NCBI RefSeq assembly: GCF_017591425.1 | Contig: NW_024467120.1 | Span: forward strand, 2,108,001-2,172,000 | From: Ochotona curzoniae | Lineage: Eukaryota > Chordata > Mammalia > Lagomorpha > Ochotonidae | Length of the DNA: 64,000 nt | Direction of reading: 5' to 3' | Part shown: positions 12,331-24,471 of the stretch, piece after piece | Layout: each line of letters starts with the position of its first letter | Numbering within the stretch: position 1 is the stretch's first letter | Notes under the pieces: generated by a model | Databases searched by the model: none | What the model was told of the DNA's origin: nothing | The model's input: only the letters and a program-made list of their open reading frames with translations | Position numbers and translations under genes: made by a program

Positions 12331-13159
12331 GGTCTATGGTTACAAGAGTCTGCTAGAGAAGACTGCATGTTGTTGCTCGGGTTTCTAGATGTTAGTGGTG
12401 TCAGTGAACCAATCAGAGCACCCCGTGGAAGAATACACTGAATGAGCTAACAGATAACAGGTGCTATTTTCAACTATGCTGAATTTAAAATACTTGAGGT
12501 CACCAAGTAGGACTGGAGCTTAGGAGCGAAGTCTGAGTGATCGTTCCGGCCAATAGCTGCTTTCCCTCTGCAAAAGCAGAAGATATTTATATTTTGCTGC
12601 GCTTCTGTTCAAAAGTAGATTCAAATTTCATTTCTGTGTAACTCGGGGTCAATCGTCTTACCAAAAGCAAGGTTTTCACTTGAATACATCTTGTCCAATC
12701 CCCTCAACCACGTAGCTTGTTGACGCCAATTCTCCCTCCCAGAATATGTCCTTGGTGGTTTAAAGTTATAAGTTAATTGTATCTTCCTGTCAGATTTGAC
12801 ATTGGCCTTGCAACCCAAGTCTGCTCAGTGGGACAGAAGAACGAAAAGGCCTCTGGGAAAGCAGTTATATTGCTTTTCTGGAGAAGGAATGAGGACCAGC
12901 TCTCACACTCCCTGAACTACAGACTGGCTATCATCATAGACCCATCAGAGGGCCTGCCCCAGGAGTGGATCAACATACAGAGATCAAGATAGCCTGACTG
13001 CCTGCAAGCATCATTGAACCACTGGATCAACCTCCACTGAGCCTTATTGCCAAGACACTTTCCTACTTCGTGTTCAGGGCAAGCATCCTAAGCCACATGG
13101 GGTCTTTTGAAATCACACAAAGACCCCTCCCGGTGAGGTTCCTGTCATTTGTCAGTTGT
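12331..13159. other. unassigned intergenic DNA
   Basis: No gene or repeat recognised on either strand. Confidence 0.35.
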
Positions 13160-13252
13160 CACGTCTCAATGACAAATGAGATCTGACACATTAAAGCTTC
13201 TGGCTCACTACTCAGCATATGTTAGGTACTCAATAAAGCGTAGTTCCTGTTG
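13160..13252 (+). repeat. L2 3' end fragment
   Basis: CAGCATATGTTAGGTACTCAATAAAGC near 13214-13240 matches the L2 terminal block (GGCACATAGTAGGTGCTCAATAAATG type). Only the terminal segment is recognisable. Confidence 0.6.
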
Positions 13253-13920
13253 CTTTGTCTTGCTTTCTAGTTTTAAGCACTTTCTCTCCCGATTCCTATC
13301 ACTGCTTTGAAACATTTTTATACCAACAGCAAGGTCCAAACAGGCCTCCAATGGCCCATGGGTCGAAAGTCTCGCTACCTAGGGATACGATAACTGGAAA
13401 CTACACAATCCAACAACAAATGGATGTGTTCCTTGCTTACTTGGCTGCAACTGTGGGTACTCACAGAGATGTTCATTTCTCAAAGGACTCAGAGAGGGGA
13501 ATAGCAGAGACGTCCAGACAACTATAAGCACTGTGAAATTTGGTTTCCAATCATTCAGGGATACTTCAAGGTATTTGACACCTGAGTCACCATTGCCAAT
13601 ATCAGACTTCATGGCGCAAACATGCAGAAAGACTGAATGACTGGAGGTTTCCATCACTAAAATGTCAGCTGATAGGAGGCTCCTGATATTACTAAAGAAG
13701 ATCAATAACTCTGAGCAGTAACTTTGCTAGAAAAAGACACCAGCGGATTTCAACACCCGCAACCCCTTCTCCCTAAATGGCCTGATTCTGGGATCTGGCC
13801 CAGCAGACGAGGGAGGGCAGGAAGGATTACAGAATCATAGGTGAAGTCCGAATTTCGCATCTGTAACACTGCCCTGGAATGGTATATTCTATAATGTGTC
13901 CTAAAAAAACCCTCCCTCTC
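13253..13920. other. unassigned intergenic DNA
   Basis: No recognised feature. Overlapping frames on opposite strands (13255-13527 and 13379-13705) have no domains. Confidence 0.35.
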
Positions 13921-13944
13921 AAAAAAAAAAAAAAAAAAAAAAAA
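13921..13944. repeat. poly(A) tract of 24
   Basis: Uninterrupted A24 preceded by CCCTCCCTCTC. It could be the tail of a retroposed sequence, but I cannot identify a parent upstream. Confidence 0.9.
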
Positions 13945-14594
13945 GATTATGGCTTTCTTCTGCTGCTTTGGGGATTCAAATTCACTGAAATTTGATCCGT
14001 GAGTCTTATAGTAACTTCACACATGAAGACACCTTGGACTAACGTGCAAATGCAGAAAATGTAGGTCTGAGGACAGCAGCCTGCATGGAAAACTCCTTCC
14101 AATGACTGGTGACTCACAAACGTGACTCGGGGCTTGTCAAGCAAAGATCCACCATGCCTATTTTGGTTCACCTCCTTCTGCTACCTTGGGGAAATGTAAA
14201 GACACACGGACAAACAGACAGATAAGGACTCTCTAGGTCTTCCAGCCTCTGCTGCCCACCATACATGTTACAGGCACACATGAGGCACTATCACCCCCCA
14301 GGGTTGGGAAGTATTGACATTAGGAGTGGGAGGGAGAGTGGGAAGTTGGACGGGGTGTCTTACTTTTGTAGGATGTTACTTAAACATGAATGTCCCAACA
14401 AGGCAAAGAAGACTTAGAACTTCAGAAAACAAGATGCTGTTTCAATTTTTTGGTTTCCTTCTCAAAATTTTTCAATTCTTGCAAGCTTTAACAAAGTTTG
14501 AGCCATAGCTTGAAAAACTGAGATCTCATACTGAGGAACTGATTTGAATTCCAGCTGTTCCACTTGCAATTTAGCTCTGTGTTCATAAACCTGG
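13945..14594. other. unassigned intergenic DNA
   Basis: No gene or family recognised. Confidence 0.35.
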
Positions 14595-14795
14595 GATGCA
14601 GCAGAAGACAGCCAAAGTACCTGAGCCCTTACTATTCATGTGGACGCCCCAGACGGGCTCAGGGCTTCGCAGCCATTTAGAGAGTGAACCAGCAGATGAA
14701 AGATATTTTCTTCTCTCTCTCTCCCTCACTCTTTCATCCATCCCTTCCCTTTTCTTCACTCTGCCTTTCAAATCAATAAATCATTCTTAAGAACA
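14595..14795 (+). repeat. CSINE, 5' truncated
   Basis: Starts inside the element at GCAGCAGAAGACAGCC. Contains CATGTGGACGCCCCAGACGG near 14637, GTGAACCAGCAGATGAAAGA near 14684 and TGCCTTTCAAATCAATAAATC near 14762. Lacks the pol III promoter half. Confidence 0.85.
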
Positions 14796-15639
14796 ATCTT
14801 GATATACGAGTTCAAACTTTGATTTCAGATGTATTAAAACTCACTTTGCTTGGAAAGGTCTTAAAATAGCCTGTGATAACAAAATCCATGCTTATATCCC
14901 CACCACATACTTACGTCCACCTGGGCTTTAAACCAATACAAGAATACTTCACTCACAAAATGAACTCAAGTTACTCAGAGAAAGGAAACCTATAGCAATC
15001 TTCATCCCTGCCTTCTAAAATTGGTAGGCGTATCAGACACTACATACAGCCAGCCTAGCTAGTGGCCAGGAATTCTCTGTCAAACACATAGGACCCTAAA
15101 CACATTTGGGAAAAAAAAAGCCTATGAGTATTTTTCCTTAACAAAGACCACCTGGTGACCCAGCTGTCACTTCTACCAGCTGACACTCAGCATGTCCTGT
15201 TTCCCTGGGGTGCCAAGAACTAAAGGCCACCAGTTTCAATCCATTTTGCCAATAGAAACTTGAAGACCTTTCTGAATAGGCACCAATGCTGTGGTAGCTA
15301 TGCAGTCATTTAAAAACTAACATCCAACCTCAAACTAATTAAACCCTATTCTTGTTTGTGATCAAAATTGATGCTGGAATTCCTCTGTGGAGGAGAAACA
15401 TACAGCATTCACTCCTGACTTACAAACAAGACCTAGCATGGAAGTGCAAGTCCAGATGCCCAAAACATAAGCATGCCACGGCAAACAGGACAGTTTCTGC
15501 ACAGTCAGCTACTCTAGGTTGACCCTCCATCTTGATTAAACAGAAGGACCAATGTTAAGCCCTCCTGCTTGAAATTTCCTGAAAGTATATGCCAGCAGAA
15601 GCAGACGACTAGAAGAAACATAAAAAGAAAATAAAGTTC
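14796..15639. other. unassigned intergenic DNA
   Basis: No gene or repeat family recognised. Confidence 0.35.
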
Positions 15640-16150
15640 GTCTATAAGCCAGCCCCAAACTGGGAGCCCCCAAAATGGCCCTCAACAGGTCAACAGGGGC
15701 TCACGCGTACCATAGGCAAGGTGCCGCTCAGTGTGGAGGATGGTTGTGCATGCACACAATTCAAATATACTCCAAGATTTTCTGCTGAATGAAAACACAA
15801 GTCAGTCTCAATGACTCACATACTACACAATTTCACTTCTGTAGCCCTCTCAAGATCACAATAGTGCAGGTTGGTGGTTGCCACAAGGCCGGGGCTTGTG
15901 GGTGGGTACAATGATACAGGGGTGCCATGAAGAAGATCTCTGTGATGCAAATGGAGTTCTCTGTCTTGGCCAATTGTGATTAGGATGAAATGGCATCATG
16001 CTCCACTGTCCATTTCCTGGCTTCCACATAGAACCAGAATGACACAAGCTGCAGCCACTGGGAGAAACTGAGTGAGGGGTGCCTGGGACCACTCTCTACT
16101 ACCTTGGCAACTTTTTTGCAAATTTATAATTATTCAACATTAAGAGACAA
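15640..16150 (+). repeat. L1 3' end (old L1M/L1ME-like)
   Basis: GGTTGGTGGTTGCCACAAGGCC near 15868, then GGGAGAAACTGAGTGAGGGG near 16060, CTGGGACCACTCTCTACTACC and CAAATTTATAATTATTCAAC near 16119. These are the ordered 3' UTR blocks of old mammalian L1 elements. No intact ORF2 remains. Confidence 0.7.
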
Positions 16151-19130
16151 AGGAGATGAAAGGGGGTCCAAAAAATAGTGAATCAGAGAGTAAGGAAAAC
16201 AAACGAAAGGAAATGATATGAGATAGATACTGACAAATCCAAGAAGATTTGGAGTAAGGAATAGCAGAGTAAATATTAAAGGTCATGGTCAGGAGAGCTG
16301 ACAATCAGAAACTGTTTGGATTATAAATCACAAATGAACTCAGTGGACAGGAAAAAAGAAAATATGGCTGACCTCATCCCCAAAAGACAAGGGTGGAAGT
16401 GAGTGACAGTAAGCAAGAAGATATGGAATAAGCATGGTGGCGGCTGCTACAGGAAGGCCGAGTTGGGGTGAGGAGTGCCACAGGAAGAAACCTGGACTCC
16501 TTAGGACATGGTGTGCATTGTGGAAGACAAGGAAACACTGCTGGGGAGACCACCACATGTAGGAAGGAACACTGAGAAGGTACGACACACCATTGAAATC
16601 AGAAGTTGAGGAAGAATAGGCAGAATTGTTGGACATAAACAGAATTACTGATGAAATAACGATGAGGTTGTAAAGCAGCATCACAGTCTGGTAAATCAGA
16701 AAGACAGAAGAGATCACCAGGATTTGGGGGAAAAAAAATGACAGTGAGGAGAAAAGAGTTCTTCAAAGAATGAAACTGGCCTACAACAAAACCCAATGAC
16801 TTCTGAAAAAAAAATCTTTCCTACGCAAGTCTAAAATCCAATAGCAACACATATGGATTTCCCGAGTTTATTTAACAGTATCTTTGTTTACCCTAGCATG
16901 TATCAAGTGTACATCAAGCCTAATTTTCACTTCAACAAACCCGATCGTATTGTGCATCATTTTTGCAAGAGCATCACAGAAGTTCAGCAGGCAGGGCTGA
17001 TGATGGAACATTTGAGCAAACATCTCAGAGTCCCCTAGGACAAAGGACCACGGTGTATGATCACATCCCCAAAGCAAACCTGCATGTGAAAGCAGTAATT
17101 CTACAGTCTTTGAATCTGAAATTTAGTGTGGGCACCCGAGGACAACAACCCCTAAGAGGGAAGGAAGGAAGAAAGACAGCTGGTCCTCCTCATAGAGGAC
17201 AGTTACAAAAACAAAACCCAGTTTCTCTCCCAGATACTGGGTAAATACCAGCTCCACATGCTTTGGAAACATTCACTAATTTCACTGATTTCATTCCAAA
17301 AATGTGGTTGGTCAGGAATCCGTTTATCTCTACTACTACCAAGTCCAACCTTCAGCCGGGGGGTAAACAGACAGCAAAGCACATACACGTGAAGAACTCC
17401 AAAGGATATGGTAAACTTGGCCAGACATTTTTTTTTTCTGATAAATTATGTCCCTGCAACAATACAAAGAAGGCCTTATTATCCTTAGCAGTTGTTACAC
17501 AAATCCCTTGCAAGGAATGTTAGGGGGTGCTTTGATGAACCAGATCCTAGACTGAATTTCCATGCCCCATGGATATGCTGCTGCCAAGGACTGTAGGCTG
17601 GTGCCAAGGACTGACAAGGAGGAGAAGAGAAGTTACATTTTTCTGCAGAATGACCATGAGTGGAGGGAGATGGAATTTTCTAGAATGGAGAATTTGAGAA
17701 GCTCCTTGGTGGAAGGATTTAAAACCCCAAAGACCAACAGCTACCAATAGAACTGGGAGGGGACAACTTGAGCATTATGAGATATCTGTCCCCTTTTGGG
17801 TCTGTCTTACCCATGTTCCTTCCCTCTTTTATGCAGTGAATTTTCTTCGAGGGAGAGGCCATGAAGTTCATGGTCAGAACCAGGACAAAAATTACCCAAA
17901 TCAAGTACAACTCTTATAAATTCTTAATTTTTCCCAATACAAAGAACCCAAGGAAACAAAAGCTCAGCCGAAGGAGGGAAGCGAGTAGAGTGGATATTTT
18001 CCTCCTTGGGCAAATTTTAAAATTCTCAAGTCGCTTACAAACAGGCTCTGTGACAGAGGTGTGATGGCCTAGAGTGTACTGCCCGGCCATCATCACATTC
18101 ATTCCTTCCAACCTCCCTATAGCTTTTATGCCACTTTCAGCTCTTTCTTCTCCTCCCAGAATCCACAGCCTTCCACCCTTTTTAGAAACAACCTCGGTAT
18201 CTGCAGAAAGATGTGCTTTGCCTTTGCTCTATTGGTTGATTCTTCCTAAGGAATGTCAACTGGTAACAGTTCTTTATGAAATACTGTGGCTCACTGTTTC
18301 ACCACATTGCCAAAGGATCTCATTGCCGTTATCCGCGATGCTGTCCTTCACAACAGAGTCAGCCATTGTTCGAGGTGGAAAATGGAAGCGATATCTACAA
18401 CCCTCTGCAGTCAAATGCTATTGTGGAGACAGAGTAGATCTTCACCGTCACTTATGCTGATTCTAGGCTATAAATGTGCTTTTGTGTTCAACAGAAACAT
18501 AAACTACAACATACACCTACACGAAAGCAATAGGTGAGCTGACTTTATCAACACATGCGTCTGTGTGGCTGGACAGGCACTGCGCGGAGCGGCCTTCCCA
18601 CAGGCAGCCAGGGAAGTGAGGCAAGGCAAATCCAAGGGTGAGAAGATCTGTTCCCCAGTTCTGGCTCTGCTCCTGTGCAGAACCCCTTTGAAAGGTCCTT
18701 AACTGTTGGAAAACTTATGAAAAAAGGTGAAGTTTGTCTTACAGATCACAACATGGAAAAAAAGGAAGACACATAGTGGATGCTGAATTCAAGTGGCTCC
18801 TAATCTCCACCCACATAAACCTTAGCAAAAAAAAGTGCTAATGGGTCACCACTCCCAAACTAATCTACTTTCTGCCTAATCCCCATGTGTTGATGCTATC
18901 TCCTCATTTCTTTCCTCTGTTTTTTCAAGTCCCCCCTCACCATGGTGTGTCCTTAACCACACAGCTAGCTAAGAAATAACATGACAGTCATCTGCTGTCA
19001 TAAACATGAGTGCTGAGACACCTGATCAACGTCGTGCCAGGACACTGAGGTTATCGCCAGAGGCTAGAAGGCAGAACTGGATGTTGAGAGTGGGGCCCAG
19101 AAGTCATCAGTACAGATAATTCACTGTTTT
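16151..19130. other. unassigned intergenic DNA (about 3 kb)
   Basis: SINE-free. No exon with convincing splice sites. Around 18285-18440 a minus-strand frame could begin ATGGCTGACTCTGTTGTG (about 18367 leftward), but it is about 25 codons and matches nothing I know. The 18074-18460 plus frame has no domain. Confidence 0.4.
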
Positions 19131-19739
19131 CCTACTTACAAAAATGTCTTTTGGTATTTCATGCCCTCTCCCACAACACCTCGAAAATAGTCTTGGTAAA
19201 AATCTGATATTCTTCCCAACCCACTGCCACTCTGCACCCACACAGGAGGGTAGTGGGCCCATGGGTGCCTGAGGGTGCAGGCTTGCAGATGGCCTGGAGG
19301 ATGGAGGTTGCAGAGAACTGGGGACTCACATCCCAGTGGGCAGAATGAGCCTGGGAATTTCCCCATGTCCTTGGTCTCAGGTGGGATGGTTAGAGGGGAG
19401 GGGAGAGACCTAGGATAGCATGCTGGCCTGGTGTATTGGGGAACCGGGCTTGGGGAACTTTGATTGGGCCTGGATTTTGGGTTTATGGAGGGGTAGGATC
19501 CAGGGCCAGCACACATGCCAGGAGCTTGGGATCCTGAGTATGGGCAATGCTCCTGGCCAGCACATCACACCACAGGGAGAAGGGCTTAAGAAGACTCGGC
19601 TGGGGGGATCAAACACTCCAGTAAACAGAGATCATGGATTGATTAAGAGTGGGGGAGGTGTATGTGAAGGAGGACCACTGAGGGAGTGTGTTGCAGGTGA
19701 AGAGTGACTTCTGAGGGACTTCCATTGACAAGGCCAGTG

Positions 19740-22340
19740 TATGCACAGGTAAGTGAGGGGGCTGATACCAAGCACTTTGGAGGGGGAAATTGGAATATCT
19801 TTAAGGATCAGACCAACTCATCAGCCCATGTGGGAAACCTGAGCAGGGCTAGCTAACATGACTTACCACCAACCACCACTCGCAGGTACATAGTAAAATG
19901 AGGGCTGAGGTCCTACGTGGCAGGACTAGATCGCAGTACGCTCCAATGAGAGTCAGAACAGGAGATAGGTAATGTCAGGCTGGGCCATGACACTGACTAC
20001 CACACGAGAAAACCAAGTCTGGTCTCAGATTCTGTGGGGGATATGTGGACCCACACCTTCGGAACTGCAATTCCCATTGGTTTGCTTAAGAATTCAGGGC
20101 AGTGACAGGCTGAGCAAGGCATGACCATGGAACCAACTCACGGGTACTAGAGCTGCGAACATGCCAGGTTGGTCCAGGCTGCAGTGCCCACAGGCACACC
20201 CAAGAGTGAGGTATGATGGGGGTCAGAATGTGACATCCATCCACTCACACCAAGGCCAGAATAGAGGGGGCAGACTATGATGGGTGGGAGCCTAGCACCT
20301 GCTGGCACATTTGAGATCTGGGTCTTGGGGTTGAGTCTGGTGGGGGAACTTGGGAAACTCCCCCACTGGGTGTGCATGTGAGTCAGGCCTGGATGTTGAT
20401 CAGGCCAGGCATGATAGCTCCACCCATCAACAAGTGTGTGGTTTGGCCCTGGAGTAGCGGGGAGGGGGACGATTGGACAGGGCCGGACCAACCCTAGCCC
20501 ACTGGTATGTGCAGGACCCAGGCTGGAGTACAGGTCATACTACGCTACACTATCGCATCTACTGGTTTGCATGAACCAGGGATGAAAGCAGACTAGACAG
20601 AGCTGGGCTGCAGCACCCAGTAATGAGCGTTGGAACTGGGCACGGCTGGGTCAGGCCAGGGTGCAGCATCTGATGACAAACAACAAGACAAGGGATGGGC
20701 TATGCCTAGCTGGGTCAGAGCAACCACTGATGCATGAAAGCTCTGTAGCTAGGAATAGAATTAGTTGGGGAGTTAAGGGATGCCCCCAGCTGGGTTATGG
20801 CTCTCACTGATGAATGTGAGAACCAGAATGGGAGGCAGCAATCTGGGCTGGAAAGGATTGGAGTGTCCCTCGGCATCGGTGTTGACAGGATCTGGGATGT
20901 GCCAGACTAGTCTTGACTCTAGCACTCACTAATGCTCCTGAGAGTCAGGGTGGGCAAAGACAGACTGGGCTAGGTCTTGGCTCCTGCTCAACCATGTGAG
21001 ACCTGTGTCGGGGCATGGATCAGGTGTGGCTGGGCTGTAACATCCAACAGTAAGAACTAAAATGGGTGTGGGACAGTTAGACAAGGCCACTGCTTCTGTC
21101 AGGACAGCAGGTGGACTAAGTCAGTCTGGGCCAAGGACCCACTGGTATGTGCAAAATCTGCCACTTGGAGGAGATCTGATAGAAGAGTTGAGGGAACTCC
21201 TTTGTCAGGACACAGTCTCTGTAGGTGAGCACAAGAACCAAGACTGGCAGCAGCGCAGACCAGGCTTGTCAAAATAGCTGGTGGCATACATGTGGCTCAT
21301 AACTGGCCAGGTTGGACAAGTTCAAAAACCCACTGACAGGTCTGAGAACCAGGATGGAGTATAGGACAGGCCAGGTCTGGTCGCAACACTAGCCAGTTCA
21401 TTAAGGCCGGGACTGGGGACTGATTGGGCAGGGTTAGGCTGTAGTACCCTCCAGCATGAGCTGGAAGCATGGGCAGACTGGGCCAGACCAGACTACAGCA
21501 CCTGCCAGCAAATGCCAAGGTGAGAGCAGGCCATGCCAGTCTGGCTGCCGCAACCACCAGCACACACGAGACCCGGGAGAAGGGGGTGCAAGTCCGGTGT
21601 AGTCTCTCTGCTGGGCCACTGCTCCCACTGGTGAGCATCAGAGCTTGGAATGGGGACAGACCAGGCCAGGCAAGGCCACAGCACTTGTTGGCCTGCAAAT
21701 AAACAGGGTTAGGAAAAACCAGGCTGGACTAAAAGACTGTACCCATGCATGAGACAGAGAATCAACTGGCAAGTGCTAGAAGTGGGGGCAAATCCTGTCA
21801 AACTAGACTGTAGAACCACCTGGAGAGCACAAGAGCCAGGTCTGGGAGCAGATCCAGTAGGGAAATGATGGGAACCTCTATGATGAACTGCAACTCCCAT
21901 TGGTGACCATGAGAACCAGGGCTGGAGGTGAGCCTGGATAGGTGGCACCTGCCAGGGTGAGTGTGTGATGGATAGTGGAGTCAGTTGAGTTGAGCTAGGC
22001 TTCAACACCCACTGATGAACACAAATTCTGAATGGGATGTGGAACAGTCTGGACCAGTCTGCCATACATACTGGCAAACACAAGAATTGGGGCTGGAGAT
22101 AGGCAGGGTTATTGGTGGTTGCTCCATTTAGGGTACAGATCCTGTGCTGGTGTCATGTGATGGCCGAGTGTGTGGTAGGTAGGGTTAAGCTGGGCCAAGC
22201 ACTCATTAGTTTATGTAAGAGACAGGGACGGAGACAGAACCAACCCGGCAATTGTAACTACCAGTTTATGTGTAGGCTAATGTGGGTGATGGACTGAGTC
22301 GGATCCCATACTGATAGGCACACATGAGCCAGGTCTGGGA
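19740..22340 (+). repeat. degenerate minisatellite, about 50-80 bp units
   Basis: Recurring core of the type 'GGGCTGCAGCACCCACTGATGAGCATGAGAACCAGG'. Clear instances start near 20611, 20664, 20718, 20799, 20871, 20920, 20979 and 21037, and further ones lie near 21133, 21335, 21495 and 21890. Spacings are about 50-80 bases, so units are unequal and heavily mutated. Few stop codons arise by composition, which explains the open frames on both strands. Confidence 0.7.
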
Positions 22341-22965
22341 TCACTTCAGATGAGGTTTCTTTGGGGAATCCCCCCCAGCTGAACTGCTAGATTCAGAAAT
22401 CCAATCATGGGGTGAATCACAGGATCTGTGGTCTGACCGTGGCATGCGTGTAGGTCTCCTCAGGGTCTCAGAAGGAGCAGTAAGATGGCATACCCAGATG
22501 CACATGGAGGATATGACAGTCCACTGGGGCATGCAGAGGACATCTGATGCAAGCACAGAGGAAGGAGGACAAAATAAATTGGTCAATTACCTCAGCCAAG
22601 CATTGACAGCAAATATCTGGGTGATTGGAGACTCTAGAGTGGACTATGTCAGCCAAAGGACCTTGGAAGGATTTCCTCATCCTTGGAGTGGTAAGATCTA
22701 CATAATTTCCGACATCGTGAAACCACTCAAGCAGAGCCCTCAGAGCATGCCTTGCATTGGGGACCCTGCGATGACAGCAGGAGGCCGTTCCCCATTGCCG
22801 AGTACTGAGATGACCTCCACCCTTCCCCCCAAGACACAGCAAGAAAAAAAGAAAACATTTGAAAACAATGATCTCACCCACTTCCCCCTGTGCCTCGACA
22901 CTTCCTACCCTAATCAACTATGTAAACATCACGAACAACTAAAAATTATATTTAAAAAAAAAATG
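22340..22965 (+). other. 3' unique part of the composite unit, with a 205-codon open frame
   Basis: Runs from the end of the array to the poly(A). A frame is open from 22444 to 23061, the longest in the window, but it runs through the A-rich tail into flanking DNA. Its translation (starting MRVGLLRVSEGAVRWHTQM) has no domain I recognise. I treat it as a chance opening in a retroposon 3' region, not a gene. Confidence 0.45.
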
Positions 22966-23149
22966 AGCAGTCTTCCAATCCACACATACCTGTTGATTGT
23001 CACTCAATTGTTAACACATGTGATCAGCGCTTTACTCCAGCACATAAAACAAGGCAGGTAGAATGCTCACAGGCCCCTTTTTGTTTGAGAACCTTTGGGT
23101 TTCTAATGTGCCAAGCCATCTCCTCGGCTCTGAAGGAGAAACCTCATCC

Positions 23150-23425
23150 ACAGGGATGTGCACATCCTACATTAAAACTCCAGGTTCAAATCCTGGCTCT
23201 CCACTTCTGATCCAGCTTCTCGCTAACGCACACTCTGGGAGGCAGCGGGTGATGCACTGATTACTTGGGTTTTTAGCTGGAGTTCTTTCCTGGCTTTTGG
23301 GATCAGCCTAGCCCAGGCCCAGCCATTATAGGCATTTGGGGAATGACTTAGCACATGGGAGCTTTCTCTCTTTTTCTCCCTGTCTCTCTCTACCACTCTG
23401 TTTTTCCTCCTTAAAAAAAAATGAT
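23150..23425 (+). repeat. CSINE, old, partial
   Basis: CAGGTTCAAATCCTGGCTCTCC near 23182 (B-box region), CACACTCTGGGAGGCAGCGGGTGATG near 23229, TTACTTGGGTTTTTAGCTGG, then a pyrimidine-rich end TCTCTCTCTACCACTCTG. Confidence 0.8.
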
Positions 23426-23695
23426 GAGTAAAAAGAGAGAGAGAGAAAGAAATATCTTGCAGCAATTGGTTCACTCCCCAATTGGCTGAAATGTCTGGGA
23501 TTTGTCCAGACAGAAGCCAAGAACCAGGACCTTCATTTGGGCCTCCCACAGGGGAGGCAGGGACCTAATTACTTGGGCCACCTTTTATTGTTTACCCAGC
23601 CAGGAACATTAGCAGGAAGCTGCAAGGAAAGCCGAACAGCAGGGGCTTGCATCTGTACTGTCACATAAGATGAGCCACAGCTTCTGTCATCCACC
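23426..23695 (-). repeat. CSINE, old, antisense, tail-to-tail with the previous copy
   Basis: Reverse-complement order: AAAAGAGAGAGAGAGAAAG near 23430, GGTTCACTCCCCAATTGGC near 23468, CTGGGATTTGTCCAGACAGA near 23494, ACTTGGGCCACCTTTTATTG near 23573, GGAACATTAGCAGGAAGCTG near 23605. It abuts the plus-strand CSINE at its A-rich end, so the two form an inverted pair. Confidence 0.75.
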
Positions 23696-23780
23696 CTTTT
23701 CTCAAATGGCTGGAAGAGCCAGGATTAGGATGGGCTGAAGCCAGGAGCCAGAAGCCAGGAGCCAGGAGCCAGGAACCCCA
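23695..23780. repeat. short AGCCAGGAGCC-type tandem repeat
   Basis: GAAGCCAGGAGCCAGAAGCCAGGAGCCAGGAGCCAGGAACC near 23737-23777 holds several 7-bp (AGCCAGR) units. It probably expanded from the 'CCAGGAGCCAGGAGC' segment of an antisense CSINE. Confidence 0.8.
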
Positions 23781-23784
23781 TTCA

Positions 23785-24135
23785 AAGGTCTTTCTCCGTT
23801 TTTGTTGTTTTTGTTATGGTTATTGTTGTTGTTGTTGAGATTAACTCCATTTGTTTGATAAGCTGAGTTACAAAGAGGGAAAGACACAGAAGTATTAGAA
23901 GTATTCAATCTGCTGGTTCACTTGATAAATAGATGCAAGGATGAGGCCAGACTAAGCCTGACTAAAGCCAAGTGCTTTGTCCACTCTCCCACATGGGTTC
24001 AAGGGCACAGTTATTCCTCTTCTGCCCTCCTAGACACATTAGCAAGGAGTTTGATTGGAAGTGGAGCATCCAGGACTTGAACCAGTGCCTAAATGGGACG
24101 CTAGCGTCTTATGCAGTGGTTTTACACATTCCAAG
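23785..24135 (-). repeat. CSINE, old, antisense
   Basis: Begins with a T/G-rich end including (GTT)n near 23802-23837, then GAGTTACAAAGAGGGAAAG near 23865, CTGCTGGTTCACTTG near 23910, GACACATTAGCAAGGAG near 24031 and GGAGCATCCAGGACTTGAACCAG near 24063. Confidence 0.75.
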
Positions 24136-24164
24136 CTCCGCCATCTGGATTTCACATGTTGGTG

Positions 24165-24330
24165 CAAGGACTGCACTACTTGGGCCATCAGCTGCTACTT
24201 TCTCAGGACCATTTGCAGAGATCAAAAGCATAGCAGCTGCATTTCAAACCATCACCACAATATGGGATGCCAGCATCACAAGCAGGAGCCCAACCCACAG
24301 CATCACCACACCAGACTCCAACTCTTTCAA
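24165..24330 (-). repeat. CSINE 5' fragment, antisense
   Basis: Carries only the promoter half: CTACTTGGGCCATCAGCTGC near 24176, CACAATATGGGATGCCAGCATCAC near 24256, CAACCCACAGCATCACCAC near 24291. Heavily diverged. Confidence 0.55.
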
Positions 24331-24471
24331 ATAAATGAAGGATATTCAGTTAAATCTGGGTTTCAGATAAACCATAAATAGTTTTTATATGTCCCAAGCA
24401 ATATTGGAGGTAAATTAATGCGAGAAAAAGAAAAACCTTGCTTATCTGAGATTCAAAAATAACTGGGTTTT

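Larger units (their letters stand above)
19131..22965 (+). mobile_element. composite retroposon-like unit: GC-rich tandem array + unique 3' part + poly(A)
   Basis: A G-rich lead-in (about 19140-19740) is followed by a degenerate tandem array (about 19740-22340), a non-repetitive segment (22340-22930) and an A-rich end (TTTAAAAAAAAAATGAG near 22951). The order and poly(A) show plus orientation. Two explanations fit: the long 3' UTR of a lagomorph L1 truncated downstream of ORF2, or a separate composite non-autonomous element of SVA-like architecture. I saw no ORF2 remnant upstream and no clear target-site duplication. The left boundary is approximate. Confidence 0.6.

Noticed and set aside
13700..13944. 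Retrocopy ending in the A24 tract
   Set aside because: No recognisable parent transcript upstream and no target-site duplication seen.
18280..18440. Possible small minus-strand coding start ATGGCTGACTCTG...
   Set aside because: Only about 25 codons, no splice donor or homology I could identify, and no neighbouring exons.
18640..18720. Possible MIR (CCAGTTCTGGCTCTGCTCC)
   Set aside because: Only one short matching block; the flanks do not follow the MIR order.
21062..22083. Long overlapping open frames on both strands
   Set aside because: They lie in the degenerate GC-rich tandem array, where stop codons are scarce by composition. The protein strings simply echo the repeat unit.
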